A DNA stretch of 64,000 bases, taken from the NCBI GenBank assembly GCA_000697355.1, contig JNEN01000858.1:62001-126000 (forward strand). Direction: 5' to 3'. The notes under the pieces are model-generated. The model saw nothing but the letters and a program-made list of their open reading frames with translations, made no database searches and was not told where the DNA came from. Of this stretch, positions 58,611 through 64,000 are shown piece after piece. The stretch is from Syncephalastrum monosporum B8922 (lineage: Eukaryota > Mucoromycota > Mucoromycetes > Mucorales > Syncephalastraceae). Both the position numbers and the translations under genes were made by a program. Each line of letters begins with the position of its first letter. The stretch's first letter is position 1.

Positions 58611-61600
58611 ATGGCCACAAATGAGAATGCACAGACAGACGGTCACCGCGCTTTACTCGAGATTGAGTCGCGTTTCAATGCCAAATCGCGTGGCGTCGTA
58701 CTCGGCATTCAAGGCTCGCAACTGCTTGCACTTGCAATGTTTGCCGATCTTTTCGAGCGCTTTCCATACCCGGTCATGATCAATGCTGCTGTCCTCAAGT
58801 TGGCAGACTGGTTCAGAACAAGGTACGGAAGGGAAACAAGCACGCTGCCATAGGGCTTATATTTGTATGTATTTTAAAAAGCAATAATGCGGTCAAGTTC
58901 CATATTTATAAGGTTCTCAAGAACGCGTCTGAAGAGCATCTTGCGCGGGTGATCAACGTAGAAGAAATGGTGCGCCGTGTCACTCCTGTCATGAATAGCA
59001 ATGATTTACTTGCCCGTGCCTTGACCTTACGGTAATGTTTCACTCTCTTTGATGATCGCTCACACCCATCTATCTAGCGTACTCGGCTGCATCTCCATGA
59101 TTATCGCTGACAATATGGAAGTCCACCACGCGTAAGATGAATGATGCAGATGTCTCTGATCGGTATCACTCACGAGATAGCCCGCAGCGTCCTTGAACGA
59201 CTCGCCGATGCGACCGAAAGGGTCGAAATGGAGGCGGCTATATGGGCAACTGACCGCCTTTGCGCCCGTTCTACCCATTTCCCATCTATCGTGTTTCCTC
59301 AAATTACCATTAAACTGAACGGTAACTTGCAGGAAATTTCATGCTGGATAGATCCTAAACTTTGCAAATTTGACGTAGATCCATCCATTTCTTTCGATAG
59401 CAAGCTTCGCCTCGTCAAGGTTTTTCGACATATGCACAGGGATGTGCGCATGGCAGACAAGGTGCGATTTAAAAGGACCTTCCATGGTCATCTGCTGAAC
59501 ATTTTTCTAGGCAAAAACAGTCTGCTTAGAGCTCCTTGCAATGTCTGATCTTGGAGAGAATTTGGTGACCACTATCTTACGAACCTTGACTCTGCTCTTA
59601 AGCGAAGGTTTAATCATGAGCCAGCCGCTAATGGACCGTACAGATCAGGTATATCTACACAAACCTTCATAGCCACCGCGATCTGAATGACGTTTTTTCC
59701 GCCTTATCAGGTCGACCGACTGATCAACTATCTCATCCACGACAAGCGGGAGAAAGTACGCATGTCAGCGTTGGATGATCTCATCTTGCTGGCACGAAAA
59801 GATATAAGCTTTGATGAGAATCAGATCACGGCAAGTAAAGAGAATGATTTTGGATTCGGGAGTGGGATGACTGATTAGCCTTATAATAGAGCCTTTTGCG
59901 ACTCTTAACACATGAAAGCGAAAACTATGCTCTTTTGCGTAAAGGCTTCATCTGTGTGCAGACCTTACTTCGAACCCATCAGAGCTTTATATCGCAGGCA
60001 CTTGGCGACACTGACTTCCAGACACACTTTCTCCGTACTTTGTCGCGTTGCGAAACAGTTCTCCTACAGTCTATCGAAACACGGAGCAATGCAACGGTCA
60101 TCATCTGCACGCGGTTCCTCACCGAAGCTGTCAATCTCGCGTCGCTCAAGCAGGATATGGACCCAATGGATACTGACAATGACGCATTGGGCGATACGCT
60201 CCGCGATACGGGCGCACGGCTAGCACGCCAGTTGCATTCAGCCGAAATGATAGATATCGTACAAGCCCGACGCACGCCACAATTCTTCCGCCAAGTCAGT
60301 TGTTCTGATAAAAAAAAACTATGAAGCTAATTTTAGACGAATAGACTCGCGAAATCTTTCGACTCTTAGCTCGTCTGCTCTCGCTCATCCAAAACGCAGA
60401 TGAAACAGACCACTGGTTTCAGGAAGCATTCGGTATCATGGCACGTGTGCCTGGTAAGGAGAATTATATTTGAGGTGGCACAGGAACTGAGATACCGAGG
60501 TAGATCATGGTGGGCACCTGGTCCTCGCCTACCTGTCGAGTATTGCGCACCATTGCCGCCGTCTTCAAGAGTGGCTTCCGGAGGAAGCTTTTACACGACT
60601 ACATGACACAACACAGGACGTTACTATTTTCGTAAGTTTCTTCTTCGACAGAAGACAGACCATTAGGCGGGAACTGACAATGAGTAGGTGAATGTGGCGA
60701 TGTTATTGCTGCGTACGGTGACACCGACGGACGAGTTTCAACGTCGTTTCGTGGATAATATAAGGCGCTTTGGGACTTGGAACGAGATGGAGGAGGCTTT
60801 TGAAACAAATGGATGGCAGCTTTACGTCATTGCGCGTGAAGCAGGCGCTTATCGATGGAATTATGTGATGCATGCTATCCTACAAGATCTCGTTAAAATG
60901 GTAAAACTAGCTGCCATGAATTTGTTGCGCGTGAGCTGAACCCTTACCTTATTGTATAGGCAGAGAGTCCAGCTTCACACGTATGGATGAAAACCCTGTC
61001 GGCCTTTGGCTTGGCTGAATTGACGCTTACGACGGGCCAACCATTCAGCAAAGCTCAGCAACATTACATTGCTTCCTTGACTTACCTTGAAGTATGTATT
61101 ACTGTATACATGTGTGTTATGTAGAGGGTCTCACTGTATTCTAGTCATTCCAAGCGTTGGCTGGTACTCGGCAATTACAGGCTTGGTTTCTCCAATTACG
61201 GATGGAAACCATATCTGCGCTTTATCAACTCACCAGCATCCTTAAGTCATGCCCATTCTCACAATGGTCTCGTATGGTAGGTGTCTAAAATAGCTGATTG
61301 CTTCGTCTAATTGATCTTTATAAATCGTGAAGCTCCCATTATGCGCCGATAGCTTCATGAAACTAGTGCACCGATATGAATTTCTCAGACAGTCGGTGTG
61401 CGGTTCTGATCAGAGGATGACGGAATTACTTTACAATTACAAGCTGTGCATGGCCACCTTTGAATATGCTGTAAGGACATGCGCCGAACCGACGTAAGTC
61501 TTCTTCTACTCTCCCTACCTTCATGTTACTTAACGTTTCCACAGAAAAGGCTTTTATGGTACACACCCTTCCCTTGATACTCTAATATACCCTTGGAAGG

Positions 61601-62356
61601 AGCCCACGGGATTCGAAAAAGTGTGTAGCACTTTTATCCAATGCGTCATGGCTTGGCAACAAGGCTCCGAGCCAGACGAGCACAAGGTGAGCTATCAGAG
61701 CTAGGAGGAGGAAATCAATACTCACGGGTGGAGTCCACTGTAGCGTGCTGGTGCAATCGAAAACTTTTGCGACACCTTTCTGCGACACCCCTTCGTACTT
61801 CCAATGTGTTTCTTCAAGAGCAAGAAGATCATGACAGTACAGGTATACTTGAAAATATAAGAGAAAGAGGGATAACTCAGGCTAACGCGGTCGTATCACT
61901 TAGCTGACGACCGACCCGCTGCTCAGCGACCATACTCCTATTCCGTTGGCCCGCGACCGTGACCTTGTTGTCAAGTTTGAAGGAGTTGTACAGATGCCCT
62001 ACCGTAAGTGAACGTGCTTCTATTCGTTGAAAACAAACTTAGGCAAGAAATTAGGGCTTTCGAGTCCGTTAGAAAAGGCGGTCATCACCTGCTTTGTGAC
62101 GAAGGAAAAAATTACACATATGGATGATCGCCTTGGCGTCAGCATGCTGTTTGCGGATCCTCCCGCTGATCTACTGATGCAGCCACCCATTGTTTATACG
62201 GCTAATATTAGAAACGCCTACTTTTCTTGCTACGGCCTGATCTCTCTCCCGGCACGTGACCATGAAGTCTGGCTCAATGTGAGTGTACGTGTCGTGGATG
62301 TAGATCAGTCACTATGGGCATGTGGTCCGTATCAGTGTGGCCGAATCACAATGTAA
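58611..62356 (+). CDS. INTS7: Integrator complex subunit 7
   Basis: HEAT-repeat subunit of Integrator, which cleaves nascent snRNA and other Pol II transcripts. The ATG at 58611 gives MATNENAQTDGHRALLEIES. Segments follow human INTS7 closely: LFERFPYPVMINAAVLKLAD (human ...KYPFPILINSAFLKLAD), VKFHIYKVLKNASEEHLARV, NSNDLLARALTLRVLGCISM, IIADNMEVHHA, MEAAIWATDRLCARSTHFPS and VFRHMHRDVRMADKVR. Later come RLINYLIHDKREKVRMSALD, LLRKGFICVQTLLRTHQSFI and a beta-rich C-terminus with FSCYGLISLPARDHEVWLN, stop 62354-62356. Fifteen or more short introns; total about 1000 residues, close to the human 962. Several mid-gene exon boundaries are not resolved. Confidence 0.9.
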
Positions 62357-62446
62357 ATAAACACCAGAGTAATGTTATAGAACAAAATAGGGAAACATTT
62401 ATTACATATGGGTAACCGCTATACGATGGTGCTGCTGCTAGTACTA

Positions 62447-64000
62447 CTATTGCTGCTTGACGCGGACAATGAAGCGACTGAAACCAGCGGCCACCAGCGC
62501 CATCAGGCCACCAAAGGCGAGCACGGAGGCTACACTGGATGCTTCATTTTTGCCGTCAGGTTTGTCCCCGACGGCAGCATCTGCCGCGGCAAAAATAAAC
62601 GCAGAGATGACGGCGACAGCAAATTGTGGAAAAACGATATACATGTTATGGACGCCAAGAATCATTCCCGCATCAAAGTCATCTTGCTGGCTTTCCAGGT
62701 ACGCCGGCGATGAGGAAGACGTGCCTGCTGATGTGGAAGTCACACTCTGCTGCTGACGTCGGTCATCTTCGTAGCTGACGAATTCGCCCACCAGGGAGAA
62801 AGGCACCCATAGCACGATGGCCCACGGAATACCCATGATAGCAAGAAGGATTGTGGCTGCAGTGACGGAGTTGACAAACCAGGCGGAAAGAAGGGTGCCT
62901 GCGACAATGAGATGCGAAGCGGTGTAAATGTTGGTCAGGGACAGCCAACCATGGGATTTTTCAAAACGCGTCGAGATGGCAGGAATAATTAGACCCGCGA
63001 GCACCGAAACAACAGAATAGCAGAGCAAGGCAAACGAACCCGCACGCGTACCGTCGGCCCAGTTCGGTGTCGTGTTCGAGGTCGGGTTGTTGGCAAAGTA
63101 GAGGTCGGATACCCACTGGGTGCTGTAAAACAGAAATGGGAACCAGCCCATCCAGGCAAAGAATTGTGTGTTGCACAAGGTCTGCACCGGCTTGGGAAGG
63201 TATCGAAAGGCACGCCAGATGTAGACGAACGTGCTATACCAGGGCTGCACGTCCAGTTCTTCGTCGAGTTGCTTCTCGTGGGTAGTCATACAGGTGATAC
63301 CGAGCGTAAGGCAAAAGACAGTGATGGCAATGACGCAGAACACCTTGATTTGGGCATCTCCTAGCCAGGGCACATACTTAACGAGGTCGATGAAACCTAC
63401 AAAATAGCCAATGACCATGGCAGAGTTGCTCATACGTGCGCCCCAAGCATTGGCATAGTCTTGCTGCCACAGTGGTGGGATATCCAAGATGAGGGCTCGG
63501 CAGATCGCTTGTACCGCATTAAGTGTAAAGTCCAGGAAGTAAAAGGACGCGACGGCGACCACTATTGCATAAGTCCGACTCTACACGTAAGGGTTACGAA
63601 GTCAGTCATTCACTAAATATGAATGTTTTTCCATACTAGACGTTCTATCTCATCAGTTTCGGTCGCCAGTAAGCCAGCGACACCATGCGCGATTTCGCGA
63701 GCATAGGCAACGCCGAGCATGGAGAGACATGTGAGGAACCCGGCGACGATAATAAAGGGTCGCCGTTTGCCGAAACGCGAAGTGCACTTGTCACTGAAAG
63801 CACCTATTAAAGGCTGCACAAGTAGACCCGAGAGTGGGCTATGTACGTACGTATGTGAGTAGGGTGATGACGTTAATGACATTAGTGATCCTATAGACAG
63901 AAGCGTCCATTTTACCCTGCAAGCCATACGAGGGCTGTAAGCTCTTTGGACAGATTCAGAGATAGGAGATACGGCGTGCCATATCTAAACCAGTTATAAG
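62447..64000 (-). CDS. Sucrose/GPH-type proton-sugar symporter (5' end beyond the window)
   Basis: MFS-related glycoside symporter of the SUT/Sut1 type. From the right edge: GTPYLLSLNLSKELTALVWL, then after an intron (about 63840-63920) GPLSGLLVQPLIGAFSDKC and TSRFGKRRPFIIVAGFLTC, the signature of sucrose transporters. The long last exon (62447 to about 63580) covers TM4-12, with RALILDIPPLWQQDYANAWG, CNTQFFAWMGWFPFLFYSTQ and MGIPWAIVLWVPFSLVGEFV. An S/T/Q-rich loop before TM11 separates the final pair of helices. The end is FIVRVKQQ, stop 62447-62449. It is convergent with INTS7, 90 bp between stops. Direction of transport and sugar are inferred from the family. Confidence 0.9.

Noticed and set aside
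1..64000. tRNA genes, rRNA genes, CRISPR arrays, insertion sequences
   Set aside because: No GGTTCRANNC-type B box with an acceptor stem, no rRNA core, no regularly spaced direct repeats and no intact transposase was found by eye on either strand.

Overview
The window is nuclear DNA of a filamentous fungus. Genes are split by many short introns (about 40-75 nt) with GTAAGT-like donors and CTGAC/CTAAT-like branch sites. The set includes fungal proteins (a Rim101/PacC regulator, a Ctr copper transporter, Fat1-type acyl-CoA synthetases, a Mdv1/Caf4 WD40 protein) together with genes that most Dikarya lack to my knowledge (Integrator subunit 7, Taspase 1, an HscB co-chaperone with a zinc-binding N-terminus). 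That mix, AT-rich intergenic DNA and Q-rich regulators suggest an early-diverging fungus, probably Mucoromycota. This is inference; no rRNA or other taxonomic marker is present.

Layout. 0-3 kb: 5' part of a PSMD5-like proteasome chaperone gene and a DHA1-type MFS exporter. 3-6.8 kb: no gene seen. 6.8-10.6 kb: an acyl-CoA thioesterase-like gene and two divergent WrbA-family flavoproteins, one with a CaaX tail. 10.6-14.6 kb: an FCP1/SCP-type phosphatase divergent from Taspase 1. 14.7-20.1 kb: a tandem pair of very-long-chain acyl-CoA synthetase/fatty acid transporter genes. 20.6-22.6 kb: Rim101. 24.8-28.9 kb: two genes for secreted, extremely acidic proteins with similar signal peptides. 30.2-39.6 kb: a block rich in mitochondrial genes (LETM1, MDV1/CAF4-like, HSCB, an SLC25 carrier) with a Ctr copper transporter inside it. 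40-43.6 kb: a secreted GH35 beta-galactosidase. 43.6-48.4 kb: decayed or unidentified coding-like fragments and a strong candidate for an unannotated Pol III-type structured RNA gene (about 46.57-46.91 kb). 48.5-62.4 kb: CDK7, two LIM-domain-binding (LDB/PtaB-like) co-regulators and Integrator subunit 7. 62.4 kb to the end: a sucrose/GPH-type sugar symporter cut by the window edge.

Functional themes. Mitochondrial genes cluster around divergent promoters: LETM1/MDV1 517 bp apart and CTR/HSCB 159 bp apart. Transcription-machinery genes cluster on the right. Three pairs of related genes (WrbA, acyl-CoA synthetase, LDB) and one possible pair (acidic secreted proteins) point to recent local duplication. 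All gene models were read by eye from reading frames and splice signals; exon boundaries not stated explicitly are approximate.
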